The notes: generated from the sequence alone by a model not told the origin. A stretch of 22,011 bases of DNA from Aquificota bacterium (GCA_015486015.1 WFSL01000030.1:1-22011); one strand, 5' to 3'; counted from the stretch's first letter, positions 7,902-16,463 are shown. Made by a program: numbers and translations.

Positions 7902-8696
7902 ATGAAGGTAGTGGTGTTTTGCAAATCCGTGCCGGACACGGAGACCAGGGTGAGGCTAAAGGACAATCGCTTAGACAAGAGCGAGATCAAGTATATCCTC
8001 AACCCTTATGACGAGTATGCAGTGGAAGAAGCGGTAAGGATGAAAGAGGGCGGCAAGGCAGAAGAGGTGATTGCTATCTCCATGGGTCCAGAAAGGGCAA
8101 AGGAGGCCCTGCGCAGCGCCTTGGCTATTGGGGCAGACCGGGGCATCCTCATCAAGGATGATGCCCTGGACGGCTCCGACACCTACGTCACAGCCAAGGT
8201 CCTGGTCAAGGCCTTAGAGAAAGACGGATTGGAATATGGCATGCTCCTCTTTGGCCAGCAGGCCATCGATGGAGACACCTGGCATGTGCCTGGCCAGGTG
8301 GCCGAGATGCTGGGTCTTCCCCAAACAGGATCCATCATAAAGTTAGAGGTAGACCCCGATGGAGGCAAGGCTGTGGCCAACAGGATGGTGGAAGGTGGAG
8401 AAGAGGTGCATGAGATGGCCCTTCCCTGTGTGGTCACATGCCGGAAGGGCCTCAATGAGCCCCGTTATCCTTCCCTCCCCAATATCATGAAGGCCAAGAA
8501 AAAGCCCATTCAGGAGTATTCTGTTTCAGACCTTGGATTCTCAGCTGAGGATGTTGGCAAGGCAGGGGCACTCACCGAGGTACTCTCCTATGCCCTGCCA
8601 CCTCAGAAAGAGGCAGGGAAGAAGGTAGAGGGAGAGCCTGAAGAGGTGGCTCAGGCACTACTGCAGTACTTGAAAGAAGAAATCAAGGTCATCTGA
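7902..8696 (+). CDS. etfB: Electron transfer flavoprotein, beta subunit
   Basis: A 264-residue subunit that, with EtfA, accepts electrons from acyl-CoA dehydrogenases. The start MKVVVFCKSVPDTE, the NPYDEYAVEEA segment, DGSDTYVTAK and GQQAIDGDTWHVPGQVAEMLG around the AMP/FAD site are standard EtfB marks. The frame is open to a GTG at 7866, but that lies within the palindrome; the ATG at 7902 has GAGGGGGAGTGAG just upstream and gives the family start. etfA begins 11 bases after its stop. I see no extra flavin site needed for bifurcation, though sequence alone cannot exclude it. It most likely serves the acyl-CoA dehydrogenase at 6586-7728. Confidence 0.95.
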   Translation: MKVVVFCKSVPDTETRVRLKDNRLDKSEIKYILNPYDEYAVEEAVRMKEGGKAEEVIAISMGPERAKEALRSALAIGADRGILIKDDALDGSDTYVTAKVLVKALEKDGLEYGMLLFGQQAIDGDTWHVPGQVAEMLGLPQTGSIIKLEVDPDGGKAVANRMVEGGEEVHEMALPCVVTCRKGLNEPRYPSLPNIMKAKKKPIQEYSVSDLGFSAEDVGKAGALTEVLSYALPPQKEAGKKVEGEPEEVAQALLQYLKEEIKVI

Positions 8697-8707
8697 GGGG
8701 GTGACAG

Positions 8708-9694
8708 ATGAGCATTTGGGTGATCGCAGACCACAGAAAAGGGGGCCTCAGGAAGCCAGCATTAGAGGCCCTATCCGAAGGAAAGAGGCTGGCAGATCAG
8801 ATGGGTACCGCTATGGAAGCTGTGATTGCAGGTCACAATGTGGAAGGCTTATGCAACGAGATTGCCTCTTACGGCGCAGAGAAAGTGTACGTCATAGAGC
8901 ATGAGCTGCTGACCAACTACAATCCTCCAGCCTACGCCAGGGTCATTGGCGACCTAATCAAAGAAAGACAGCCCCAGATTGTGCTCATGGGCGGCACTAT
9001 GACGGGCAGGGACCTCATGCCCAGGATTGCTGCGAGGGTGGGTGCAGGGTTGGCACCTGACTGCATAAAGCTGGAGATTGTCGATGGGAAGCTCAAGGCC
9101 ATACGTCCCGCCATCGCTGGAAAGGTGAGGGTGGAGATAGGCTTCAAGTCCGAGATACAAATGGCCACCCTCAGACCCAATGTCTTTGAAAAGTTAGAGC
9201 CCGATACCTCCAAGACTGCTGACATAGAGAAGGTCCCCTTTGAGCCTACAGACCTGGACACCAAACAGAAACTGCTGGAATTTCTCTCTAAAGAGACAGG
9301 CAGGCCAGAGCTTACCGAAGCAGAAACTATTGTGTCCGGTGGAAGGGGCATGAAGGGACCTGAAAACTTTGCCCTCATTGAAGAGCTGGCTGATCTGCTG
9401 GGCGCTGCAGTGGGTGCCAGCAGGGCCGCCGTGGATGCGGGCTGGAGACCCCAAAGCGATCAGGTGGGCCAGACTGGCAAGACCGTCACCCCCAACCTTT
9501 ATGTAGCCGTAGGTATTTCTGGGGCCATCCAGCACTTAGCAGGTATGTCCTCCAGCAAGCACATAGTGGCTATTAACAAGGACCCAGACGCACCTATCTT
9601 CAATGTGGCCGATTTCGGAGTGGTAGGAGATCTGTTTAAGGTAGTGCCCCTGGTCACAGAAGGGGTTAAAAAGGCCAAGGCCCAGGAGGGCTAA
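8708..9694 (+). CDS. etfA: Electron transfer flavoprotein, alpha subunit
   Basis: A 328-residue FAD-binding subunit. The C-terminal FAD domain shows GGRG at 211-214, SR at 238-239, QVGQTGKTV at 252-260, GISGAIQH at 269-276 and NKD at 290-292. The N-terminal half has [17 protein letters not shown], typical of EtfA domain I. There is no extra N-terminal ferredoxin domain, as found in some bifurcating EtfA proteins. A GGGGGTGACAG ribosome region precedes the ATG. The next gene, a membrane FeS protein, starts two bases after the stop, so the electron path from EtfAB to the membrane is encoded in one operon. Confidence 0.95.
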   Translation: MSIWVIADHRKGGLRKPALEALSEGKRLADQMGTAMEAVIAGHNVEGLCNEIASYGAEKVYVIEHELLTNYNPPAYARVIGDLIKERQPQIVLMGGTMTGRDLMPRIAARVGAGLAPDCIKLEIVDGKLKAIRPAIAGKVRVEIGFKSEIQMATLRPNVFEKLEPDTSKTADIEKVPFEPTDLDTKQKLLEFLSKETGRPELTEAETIVSGGRGMKGPENFALIEELADLLGAAVGASRAAVDAGWRPQSDQVGQTGKTVTPNLYVAVGISGAIQHLAGMSSSKHIVAINKDPDAPIFNVADFGVVGDLFKVVPLVTEGVKKAKAQEG

Positions 9695-9696
9695 GG

Positions 9697-11688
9697 ATGA
9701 TCCATCCCCAGGAGATTACCCGGCATGTTTACTGGAATGTACCCCCTCTCTTTAAGATCATCGTATATGTGGGCGGCCTGGGCGTCATAGCCCTGGCCGC
9801 CTGGGCCGTCTACCAGCGGGTCCAGATCTGGAAGAAGGGGAAGGAAGAAGAGAGAAAAGAGGGTCTGAAGGAACGCCTCATCTTCGCCGCCAAGAATGTA
9901 TTCTTCCATACCCGTATCCTCAAGGACCAATATCCAGGCATCATGCACCTGGCCATCTTCTGGGGCTTCCTGGTCCTATTCATAGGCACTATCATAGTGG
10001 CCATTGAGGCAGATGTGCCCTTCGTCCACTTTTATTACGGCATCTTCTATCTTTTAGTATCCCTGGCCTTGGACATAGCCGGCCTGGTCCTCATCATCGG
10101 GATATGCATGGCCCTGTACAGGAGGCTGAAGGAGAGGCCTGACAGACTTAAGCCACAGAAAAGTGAAGACCTCCTCATCCTCTATCTCCTTTTGGCTGTA
10201 GCAGTAACAGGATTCCTCACCGAAGGTGCAAGGATAGCCGCCCAGGGCTTCCCAAAGTTCGAAGTATACTCCTTTGTAGGCTTCATTCTGGCCATTCTCT
10301 TGAAAATCACAGGGCTCAACGGACCACTAACACACCGCTTCTTTTGGTTCGTTCACATGCTTTGCTCCTTCGCTTTTATTGCTTACATAGGGTACTCCAA
10401 GCTCATCCATATCATCGTTACCCCTGTCAACATTGTTTTCAGAGACAGGAGACCTTACGGAGTTATAGATCCCATCCCTGATATGGAAGAGGCCGAAAGT
10501 TTCGGGCTCACCAAGATAGAAGAATTCAGCTGGAAGCAGCTCATGGACCTGGACGCCTGCATGAGGTGTGGGCGCTGTCAAGAGGCCTGCCCCGCCTATA
10601 ATACCGACAAGCCCCTGTCCCCAAAAAACCTGATTCAAGATCTAAAGGACCATATGAACGAACGTTTAGTGAGGGGGAAAAATCCCGAAGAGTGCACCCC
10701 ATACCAAGAGATCCCCGATGACGTAATATGGGCATGCACCACTTGCGCCGCCTGCATGGAGGAATGCCCTGCCTACATCGAACACATCGACAAGATCGTA
10801 GAGATGCGCCGCTACCTGAGCCTCATGGAGGGTAAAATCCCCGAAGAGCTAAATCAAACCTTCAGAAATTTGGAAAACAACTACAATCCATGGGGAGTAG
10901 GCTTTGCCAACAGGGCAGACTGGGCCGAAGGCTTGGACATACCCCTCCTCTCAGAAAAGGGATCGGCAGATTACCTCCTGTGGGTGGGATGCGCCGGGGC
11001 CTATGACGATCGCTACAAAAAGGTGCTGAGGGCCATGGTAGAGATCCTCAAGGCCGCGAAAGTGGACTTTGCCATCCTGGGTACAGAAGAGAAGTGCTGT
11101 GGTGACTGGGCCAGGAGGCTGGGTAATGAGTACCTATTCTGGATGATGGCCATGGAAAACGTGGAGGTCCTAAACAAGTACGGCGTTAAAAAGATCCTTA
11201 CCACCTGTCCCCATGGCTATCACACCTTGAAGAACGAATACCCCCAGTTTGGCGGGGAGTACGAGGTGATCCATCATACCCAATTCATTGTCCGACTCCT
11301 CGAGGAGGGTAAAATCTTCTTAAAAAGGGACCTAAAAGGAACCTTCACCTATCACGACTCCTGTTATTTGGGAAGGCACAATGGGATATATGAGGAGCCC
11401 CGAAGAATCCTCCAAAGAGTAGGGCTAAGCCTCAAAGAGATGGAGAAAAACAGGGAGAAGGCCTTTTGCTGTGGCGCAGGTGGGGGTCGCATGTGGTTAG
11501 AGGAGAAGATTGGCACCCGCATCAATTATATGCGCTGTGATCAAGCATTAGCCTTGAATCCAGACGGCATCGCCACCGCCTGTCCCTTTTGCCTCACCAT
11601 GTTTGACGATGCACTGAAGGCCAAAGACAAAGCTGAGGAGGTCCAGCTAAAGGATATTGCAGAACTGGTGGCGGAGGCTATAAGATAA
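9697..11688 (+). CDS. Membrane FeS oxidoreductase fused to cytochrome b domain (EtfAB:(mena)quinone oxidoreductase type)
   Basis: A 663-residue fusion protein. Residues 20-250 hold about six membrane helices with candidate haem histidines (H84, H111, H213, H220, H238), like a NarI-type cytochrome b. Two 4Fe-4S motifs follow: C288/291/294/298 and C347/350/353/357. The C-terminal half has two CCG domains as in HdrD, with C432, C467-468, C504 and C556, C591-592, C629, C632. This order matches the DUF224/EMO proteins of syntrophs and Geobacter, which are thought to pass electrons from EtfAB to membrane menaquinone. Its position two bases after etfA fits that job. It replaces the eukaryote-type flavin ETF dehydrogenase. 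An 18-base gap leads to the next gene. Confidence 0.92.
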   Translation: MIHPQEITRHVYWNVPPLFKIIVYVGGLGVIALAAWAVYQRVQIWKKGKEEERKEGLKERLIFAAKNVFFHTRILKDQYPGIMHLAIFWGFLVLFIGTIIVAIEADVPFVHFYYGIFYLLVSLALDIAGLVLIIGICMALYRRLKERPDRLKPQKSEDLLILYLLLAVAVTGFLTEGARIAAQGFPKFEVYSFVGFILAILLKITGLNGPLTHRFFWFVHMLCSFAFIAYIGYSKLIHIIVTPVNIVFRDRRPYGVIDPIPDMEEAESFGLTKIEEFSWKQLMDLDACMRCGRCQEACPAYNTDKPLSPKNLIQDLKDHMNERLVRGKNPEECTPYQEIPDDVIWACTTCAACMEECPAYIEHIDKIVEMRRYLSLMEGKIPEELNQTFRNLENNYNPWGVGFANRADWAEGLDIPLLSEKGSADYLLWVGCAGAYDDRYKKVLRAMVEILKAAKVDFAILGTEEKCCGDWARRLGNEYLFWMMAMENVEVLNKYGVKKILTTCPHGYHTLKNEYPQFGGEYEVIHHTQFIVRLLEEGKIFLKRDLKGTFTYHDSCYLGRHNGIYEEPRRILQRVGLSLKEMEKNREKAFCCGAGGGRMWLEEKIGTRINYMRCDQALALNPDGIATACPFCLTMFDDALKAKDKAEEVQLKDIAELVAEAIR

Positions 11689-11706
11689 ATAAAAAGGAGG
11701 CGAAAT

Positions 11707-12030
11707 ATGGCTACTGAGCTGAAGCTTGAAGATCTGGCTATGAGTGGCCATCTGAATCTGGCCAAATTGGAACCTGTAAAGAGGTTCATGAACGAGCTGA
11801 AGGAACTTTACCCCGCCCCCTGGCATTATCACGAGGTGAGAATCCAGGCCCCCGATGGGAGAGAATACGTGGTCTTTTCCCCTGAGGGGCGGGCCGACAC
11901 CATAGCTGTCTTCTGCGAAGAGACAGGGCATGCTGAATGGTTCCATGAACTGGAGGATGTCTGCGAGTTCCTCAAAGGGAAAGGGATCACACGCCTGCCC
12001 TCAGTTTCTTCCCATTCCAACCTACAATAG
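11707..12030 (+). CDS. Small orphan protein at the end of the etf operon
   Basis: I do not recognise this 107-residue soluble protein. It has a helical N-terminal part (LNLAKLEPVKRFMNELKELYP), a likely beta section (WHYHEVRIQAPDGREYVVFSP) and a helical C-terminal part containing an acidic patch (EWFHELEDVCEFLKGKG). There are two cysteines, several histidines and no membrane segment. A strong AAGGAGG site (11694-11700) lies six bases before the ATG, and only 18 bases separate it from the EMO gene, so it is well expressed from the same transcript. A role as a partner or regulator of the Etf/EMO system is an inference from position alone. Confidence 0.75.
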   Translation: MATELKLEDLAMSGHLNLAKLEPVKRFMNELKELYPAPWHYHEVRIQAPDGREYVVFSPEGRADTIAVFCEETGHAEWFHELEDVCEFLKGKGITRLPSVSSHSNLQ

Positions 12031-12171
12031 GAGGCCTTTAATAACGACCTGACCATCAAAAAAGGAGAGCCAAGGCCACAGGAAAGGGGGTCTCCAAAGG
12101 AAGGGTATTGTTAAACCAAATTTGTACGTGTTTCATCCTACGCTAATGGTTCCCCCTCAAGGAGAGGATAC

Positions 12172-13089
12172 ATGGATGGGGTTATGGTCATAAACAAGCA
12201 CCCAGGCATCACCTCCACCAAGGTGGTGGAGAGGGTGAAGCGTCTCCTAAAGGCCAAAAAGGCGGGCCACTTGGGTACCTTAGATCCCATGGCTAAGGGG
12301 GTGCTACCCATCTGTTTGGGCAAGGCAACGAAACTGGCCCCTTTCCTTATGGAGAGGGAGAAGGAATATTTGGCCACTATAAAGCTGGGAATAACTACCG
12401 AGACCCACGATAGAGAAGGCGCCGTGGTGAAAGAGAGCCCAGTACCTGAAATCTCCAAAGGGGAGGTGGAGGACATCCTTCCAAGATTTACTGGGGAAAT
12501 CCACCAGATACCTCCCATGTACTCTGCAGCCCGATATAAGGGGAAGCGGCTTTATCAGCTGGCCAGAAAAGGGGAGGTAGTTGAAAGGAAACCAAAGAAG
12601 GTGATGATCCATGAGTTGGGCTGTTTAGAGGTAAACCTGCCCTTAGTAAGGGTCTACATTAGATGTGGGAAAGGAGTTTATATTCGGCAACTGGCCGCTG
12701 ACATAGGGGAGACGCTGGGTTGTGGGGGCACCCTTTGGGATCTGGTTAGGACCAAGGCTTGTGGTTTCACACTGAACGAGGCGGTCACCCTAAATGAGCT
12801 GAGGGAGATGACCATGGAGGAGCGCCAGCATCTGGTGATCCCCTTGGCACAAGCCGTAAAGGATACTCCCGCCATATCCCTGGCAGGAAGACTCCGGTGG
12901 TGGGTGGCCATGGGTAATCCCCTTATCACCACCCCCCAGGAACTGGGGCTGAGAAGAGATGAGGTAAGGGAAGGGATGCTGGTAAGGATGGTAGACCAAG
13001 AGGGTGAATTGGTGGCCTTAGGGGAGATGGTAAAGTCCCCTGAGCACCACTGGCTATGCCGCCCGAGAAGAGTTTTTTACGCCCCATGA
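12172..13089 (+). CDS. truB: tRNA pseudouridine(55) synthase
   Basis: A 305-residue enzyme making pseudouridine at position 55 in the T-loop of tRNAs. The catalytic aspartate is D38 in GHLGTLDPMAKGVLPI. KEYLATIKLGITTETHD and PPMYSAARYKGKRLYQLAR are further family blocks, and the end (from about residue 235) looks like a PUA-type RNA-binding domain. The ATG at 12172 has GGAGAGG upstream. The 141 bases before it hold no clear promoter or terminator. It begins the truB-rpsO-pnp order seen in many bacteria. Confidence 0.95.
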   Translation: MDGVMVINKHPGITSTKVVERVKRLLKAKKAGHLGTLDPMAKGVLPICLGKATKLAPFLMEREKEYLATIKLGITTETHDREGAVVKESPVPEISKGEVEDILPRFTGEIHQIPPMYSAARYKGKRLYQLARKGEVVERKPKKVMIHELGCLEVNLPLVRVYIRCGKGVYIRQLAADIGETLGCGGTLWDLVRTKACGFTLNEAVTLNELREMTMEERQHLVIPLAQAVKDTPAISLAGRLRWWVAMGNPLITTPQELGLRRDEVREGMLVRMVDQEGELVALGEMVKSPEHHWLCRPRRVFYAP

Positions 13090-13101
13090 GCATCCTTTAC
13101 A

Positions 13102-13113
13102 AGGCAAAAGCCT
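13102..13113 (+). promoter_or_regulatory. Small hairpin in the rpsO leader
   Basis: AGGC-AAAA-GCCT is a perfect 4-base stem with a tetraloop, about 48 bases before the rpsO start, in the 71 bases between truB and rpsO. S15 commonly controls its own mRNA through a leader structure, but this stem is short and does not by itself show a known S15 site. Confidence 0.25.
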
Positions 13114-13145
13114 GTGTGGTAACTGAAGGCAAGACTTGAAAAAAC

Positions 13146-13152
13146 AGGAGGG
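13146..13152 (+). promoter_or_regulatory. Ribosome binding site deciding the rpsO start
   Basis: AGGAGGG ends eight bases before the TTG at 13161. The alternative GTG at 13152 overlaps this site, so it is unlikely to be the start. Confidence 0.7.
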
Positions 13153-13160
13153 TGAAAGGA

Positions 13161-13430
13161 TTGAGTATCACCAAGGAGAGAAAAAGGGAATTGATAAAGG
13201 ACTTCAAAACCCACGAGTATGATACTGGCTCACCAGAGGTGCAGATCGCCATACTCACCGAGAGGATACGCAACCTCTCACGCCACTTTGAACAACACAA
13301 GCACGATTTCAATTCGAGAATAGGCCTATTGAAGCTGGTGGGAAGGAGGAGAAAGCTGCTTCGATACCTCCAGCGCAAAGACGTAGAACGCTACAAGACC
13401 CTCATAGATCGTCTGGGATTGAGGAAATAG
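13161..13430 (+). CDS. rpsO: Ribosomal protein S15
   Basis: An 89-residue protein of the small ribosomal subunit that binds the central domain of 16S rRNA. It begins [20 protein letters not shown] and has [46 protein letters not shown], which are diagnostic of S15 (the second given as a description of the block at residues 42-75). The length matches the family exactly when the TTG at 13161 is used, and AGGAGGG lies upstream. A TTG start on a highly expressed gene may support control of translation. pnp follows after nine bases, the usual rpsO-pnp operon. Confidence 0.95.
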   Translation: MSITKERKRELIKDFKTHEYDTGSPEVQIAILTERIRNLSRHFEQHKHDFNSRIGLLKLVGRRRKLLRYLQRKDVERYKTLIDRLGLRK

Positions 13431-13439
13431 CGGCGCCTT

Positions 13440-15638
13440 ATGGAGAGGGTCTATTTAGAGATAAATGGTCAGTCCCTTGTTATAGAAACCGGACGTATGG
13501 CCAAGCAGGCCAATGGGGCAGTCCTTGTTTCCCATGGGGAGACCGCTGTTCTGGTGACTGCCACTGCCAGCAAGGAACCCTTAGAGGGGCTGGACTTCTT
13601 CCCCCTCACTGTAGAGTACCGGGAAAGGGCTTACGCAGCAGGCAAGATTCCAGGGGGATTCTTCAAGCGGGAAGGGAGACCCATGGAGCAGGAGATCCTC
13701 ACCTCACGCCTCATTGACCGGCCCATACGCCCCCTCTTCCCCGAAAATTTCAATTACGAGGTTCAGATCATAGCCTTAGTGGTATCCGCTGATGAGAGGC
13801 ACCCTTCGGACATCCCAGCCATCATAGGGGCATCGGCAGCCCTTACCCTTTCGGACATCCCTTTCGAGGGACCCGTAGGTGCAGTACGGATAGGGAGGGT
13901 AAATGGGGAACTGATTGTGAACCCTACCCACCACGAAATAGAAGAGGGCACACTCAACCTCATCGTTGCAGGTACCGAGGACTCCATATGCATGGTGGAG
14001 TGTGAGGCCAAAGAGGTTCCCGAGGAGGTAATCCTCCAGGCCTTGGACTTGGCCCACAGCGAGATAAGGAGGATAGTTCAGCTCCAGCACCGCCTGTTAG
14101 AGAAGGCGGGGGGAAAAGAGAAGATCCTGTTCGAACCTCCCCCTGACACTACCCCATACCGAGAGTGGATCCGTGAACATCACATGGAGCGGCTTCTCTC
14201 TGCCATCCAGGTCCGAGAGAAGAGGGATCGAGAACAGGCCCTAAACGAGCTGAAAGATGACATTCTTGCCCATTGGAGCGAGGAGGAGCAGCCCTCAGTG
14301 GTACGGGCATTCCGTGAGATGGAAAGGGAGGAGATGCGCCGCTTGGTGTTGGAAAGGGGGGTAAGGGTAGATGGTAGGGGGTTGAAGGAGATAAGGCCCA
14401 TATCCATAGAGGTCGGCGTCCTCCCCAGAGCCCATGGCTCAGCACTCTTCACGAGGGGAGAGACCCAAGCCTTGGTGGCCGTCACCCTGGGTACCCCATC
14501 AGAGGAGCAGATTGTTGATGCCCTCATTGGGGAAACTACCAAGTCCTTCATGGTCCACTATAACTTCCCCCCATTCTCCGTGGGCGAGGTACGTCCCCTC
14601 AGGGGGGTATCCCGAAGAGAGACCGGACATGGGGCACTGGCTGAAAAGGCCTTAAAGGCGGTATTACCTGAACAAGGTGCCACATTCCCGTACACCATAA
14701 GGGTAGTATCAGACATCCTGGAGTCCAATGGCTCCTCAAGCATGGCCACGGTATGCGGTGGGAGTTTGGCCTTGATGGATGCAGGGATACCCATAAGCAA
14801 GGATGTGGCGGGGATAGCCATGGGGCTTGTATGGGAAGGGGACACCTATGCCATCCTCTCAGACATCATGGGCCTTGAGGATCACCTTGGTGATATGGAC
14901 TTTAAGGTGGCGGGTACAGAAGACGGGATCACCGCCCTCCAAATGGACATAAAAGTGAAGAAGGGGATTCCCCAGGAGGTACTGGAAAGGGCCCTGAGAG
15001 AAGCAAGGGAGGGAAGGCTCTTCACCCTTTCCAAGATGCGAGAGGTGCTCTCAGGCCCCAGACCCCAGCTCTCCCCCTTAGCACCCAGGATACTCACCAT
15101 CCAGGTGAAGCCGGAGAAGGTGAGAGAGGTAATTGGCCCAGGAGGGAAAACCATAAAGGGCCTCATAGAGCAGTTTGACGTAAAGATAGACGTAGAGGAT
15201 TCGGGCCTTGTTTCCGTCGCCGCCGCATCAGAAGAGGCCGCACGACGAGCCATAGAGTTCATCCAGAGGCTCACCAGGGACTTCGAATCCGGGGAAGAGG
15301 TGGAGGGGAAGGTGACACGCATAGAGGACTACGGCGTATTTGTGGAGCTGGGGCCCGGCAAGGAGGGACTCCTTCACATATCCCAGGCCAGTGATAGGAG
15401 GATAAGGGACATCCGGCGGATCTTCCGGCTCGGAGACCAGGTAAAGGTGAAGATCCTGGGCGTGGACGAGATGGGAAGGATAAAGCTCACCAGAAAGGGG
15501 ATGAAGCCTCTACCCGGTCAGGAGGAAGAGGAGAGGGAAGCCCTAAGACCCCGAGATGAAAAGAGAAGAGGTCACTCACCCCGAAACAGAGGGGGTGAGA
15601 GGGTAAGGTCTCAACCCAGAAACGGAAGAAATCGATAG
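13440..15638 (+). CDS. pnp: Polyribonucleotide nucleotidyltransferase (PNPase)
   Basis: A 732-residue phosphorolytic 3'-5' exoribonuclease. It has two RNase PH-like domains: the first ends near residue 210 and the second begins near 305, with the SMATVCGGSLALMDAG block and the acidic LEDHLGDMDFKVAGT segment of the active site. A KH domain (VREVIGPGGKTIKGLIE) and an S1 domain (GKVTRIEDYGVFVELGPGKEGLLHIS) follow. The last 35 or so residues are a charged, arginine- and glycine-rich tail not found in the core enzyme. No strong ribosome site precedes the ATG; GAGGAAAT sits further away in the end of rpsO, so coupling to rpsO translation is possible. The gene ends five bases from the convergent ribE stop. 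Confidence 0.97.
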   Translation: MERVYLEINGQSLVIETGRMAKQANGAVLVSHGETAVLVTATASKEPLEGLDFFPLTVEYRERAYAAGKIPGGFFKREGRPMEQEILTSRLIDRPIRPLFPENFNYEVQIIALVVSADERHPSDIPAIIGASAALTLSDIPFEGPVGAVRIGRVNGELIVNPTHHEIEEGTLNLIVAGTEDSICMVECEAKEVPEEVILQALDLAHSEIRRIVQLQHRLLEKAGGKEKILFEPPPDTTPYREWIREHHMERLLSAIQVREKRDREQALNELKDDILAHWSEEEQPSVVRAFREMEREEMRRLVLERGVRVDGRGLKEIRPISIEVGVLPRAHGSALFTRGETQALVAVTLGTPSEEQIVDALIGETTKSFMVHYNFPPFSVGEVRPLRGVSRRETGHGALAEKALKAVLPEQGATFPYTIRVVSDILESNGSSSMATVCGGSLALMDAGIPISKDVAGIAMGLVWEGDTYAILSDIMGLEDHLGDMDFKVAGTEDGITALQMDIKVKKGIPQEVLERALREAREGRLFTLSKMREVLSGPRPQLSPLAPRILTIQVKPEKVREVIGPGGKTIKGLIEQFDVKIDVEDSGLVSVAAASEEAARRAIEFIQRLTRDFESGEEVEGKVTRIEDYGVFVELGPGKEGLLHISQASDRRIRDIRRIFRLGDQVKVKILGVDEMGRIKLTRKGMKPLPGQEEEEREALRPRDEKRRGHSPRNRGGERVRSQPRNGRNR

Positions 15639-15643
15639 CCCAC

Positions 15644-16285
15644 CTACAGGAAACCTGCCTCCTTCAGCTGTTCATAGGTAAGCCCCCCCTTGACCGCCCC
15701 CATCATCCTCGCTACATACCTGGCCAACACATCCACTTCCAAATTGACACGATCCCCAGGCCTCAAGAGCGGGAAGTTGGTATGTGTATAGGTGTGAGGG
15801 ATCACCACCACGGAAAAGCTCCCCTCTCTGAGAGATGCCACAGTAAGGCTCACCCCGTTAATGGCAACCGCCCCCTTCTCCGCTATGTAGAGGGCATAGG
15901 AAGGGGGCAAAGAGAAGAGAAAGGAGAAGAATTCCCCCCTCTCTTGGACTTGGAGCAGGGTGATGGTGGTGTCCACATGGCCCAATACCAAGTGACCATC
16001 CAGAGGATCCCCCACTCTGAGGGAACGTTCCAAGTTCACCACATCTCCCGGCTTCAAGGTACCCAAGTTGGTCCTGTCCAGGGTCTCACCAGACACATCC
16101 ATGAACCATTCCCCAGCCTTCACCTCCACCACCGTAAGGCAGGCACCATTTACGGCCACGCTTTCACCCACAGCGAGGGGCGGATCCCAGAGACCATCAT
16201 ACAGAGAGAAACCGATGCGCCGCCCTCCCCGCTGAGGGGCCACAGAAACCACCTTGCCCAAATGTCTCACGAGGCCAGTAAACAT
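15644..16285 (-). CDS. ribE: Riboflavin synthase, alpha chain
   Basis: A 213-residue enzyme that dismutates two 6,7-dimethyl-8-ribityllumazine molecules to riboflavin. The two homologous barrel halves are visible: the first starts [10 protein letters not shown] and contains VNGACLTV, the second contains GHLVLGHVD and AINGVSLTV. The open frame extends upstream to 16315, but the ATG at 16285 is the classic MFTG start and has GGAGGAGG two bases before it. No other rib genes are next to it. It could supply flavin for the FAD enzymes here, but nothing shows co-regulation. No FMN riboswitch fits in the short upstream region. Confidence 0.96.
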   Translation of the reverse strand: MFTGLVRHLGKVVSVAPQRGGRRIGFSLYDGLWDPPLAVGESVAVNGACLTVVEVKAGEWFMDVSGETLDRTNLGTLKPGDVVNLERSLRVGDPLDGHLVLGHVDTTITLLQVQERGEFFSFLFSLPPSYALYIAEKGAVAINGVSLTVASLREGSFSVVVIPHTYTHTNFPLLRPGDRVNLEVDVLARYVARMMGAVKGGLTYEQLKEAGFL

Positions 16286-16305
16286 ATCCTCCTCCAAAGG
16301 CTTGC

Positions 16306-16333
16306 TTGACACCATACAGCCCTCCAGTATACT
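16306..16333 (+). promoter_or_regulatory. Strong promoter of tRNA-Arg and probably mreBCD
   Basis: TTGACA (16306-16311), a 16-base spacer and TATACT (16328-16333). The -35 is consensus and the -10 has five of six matches. The predicted transcript start near 16340 is just ahead of the mature tRNA 5' end at 16344. Confidence 0.75.
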
Positions 16334-16340
16334 CCTTCAA
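16311..16340 (-). promoter_or_regulatory. Candidate divergent ribE promoter overlapping the tRNA promoter
   Basis: On the minus strand TTGAAG (16340-16335), an 18-base spacer and TATGGT (16316-16311) lie 25 bases before the ribE ATG. It physically overlaps the tRNA promoter in the opposite direction. Matches are moderate. Confidence 0.35.
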
Positions 16341-16343
16341 GGG

Positions 16344-16420
16344 GCCCCCGTAGCTCAGGTGGACAGAGCAACGGCCTCCGGAGCCGTGTGTCGGGTGTTC
16401 AAGTCACCCCGGGGGCGCCA
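16344..16420 (+). tRNA. tRNA-Arg (anticodon CCG)
   Basis: A 77-base cloverleaf with all stems paired. The acceptor GCCCCCG (16344-16350) pairs with CGGGGGC (16410-16416). The D stem is GCTC/GAGC (16353-16356, 16366-16369). The anticodon stem ACGGC/GCCGT surrounds the loop CTCCGGA, giving anticodon CCG at 16378-16380, which reads CGG. The T stem GGGTG/CACCC surrounds TTCAAGT. The discriminator is G and CCA is encoded at 16418-16420. Confidence 0.96.
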
Positions 16421-16463
16421 CAGATTCAACGCACTTATCCCCATGCAAGAGGGAGGAAAATGT

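Noticed and set aside
12064-12095. GGAGA...TCTCC inverted repeat before truB as a terminator
   Set aside because: Stem of only five bases with a long loop and no T-run after it.
12108-12149. Promoter ahead of truB (TTGTTA or TTGTAC as -35)
   Set aside because: No acceptable -10 hexamer at 16-18 bases from either.
16254-16463. N-terminal extension of mreB running through the tRNA gene
   Set aside because: The frame is open by chance. The tRNA cloverleaf is complete and the ATG at 16464 gives the normal MreB start with a ribosome site.
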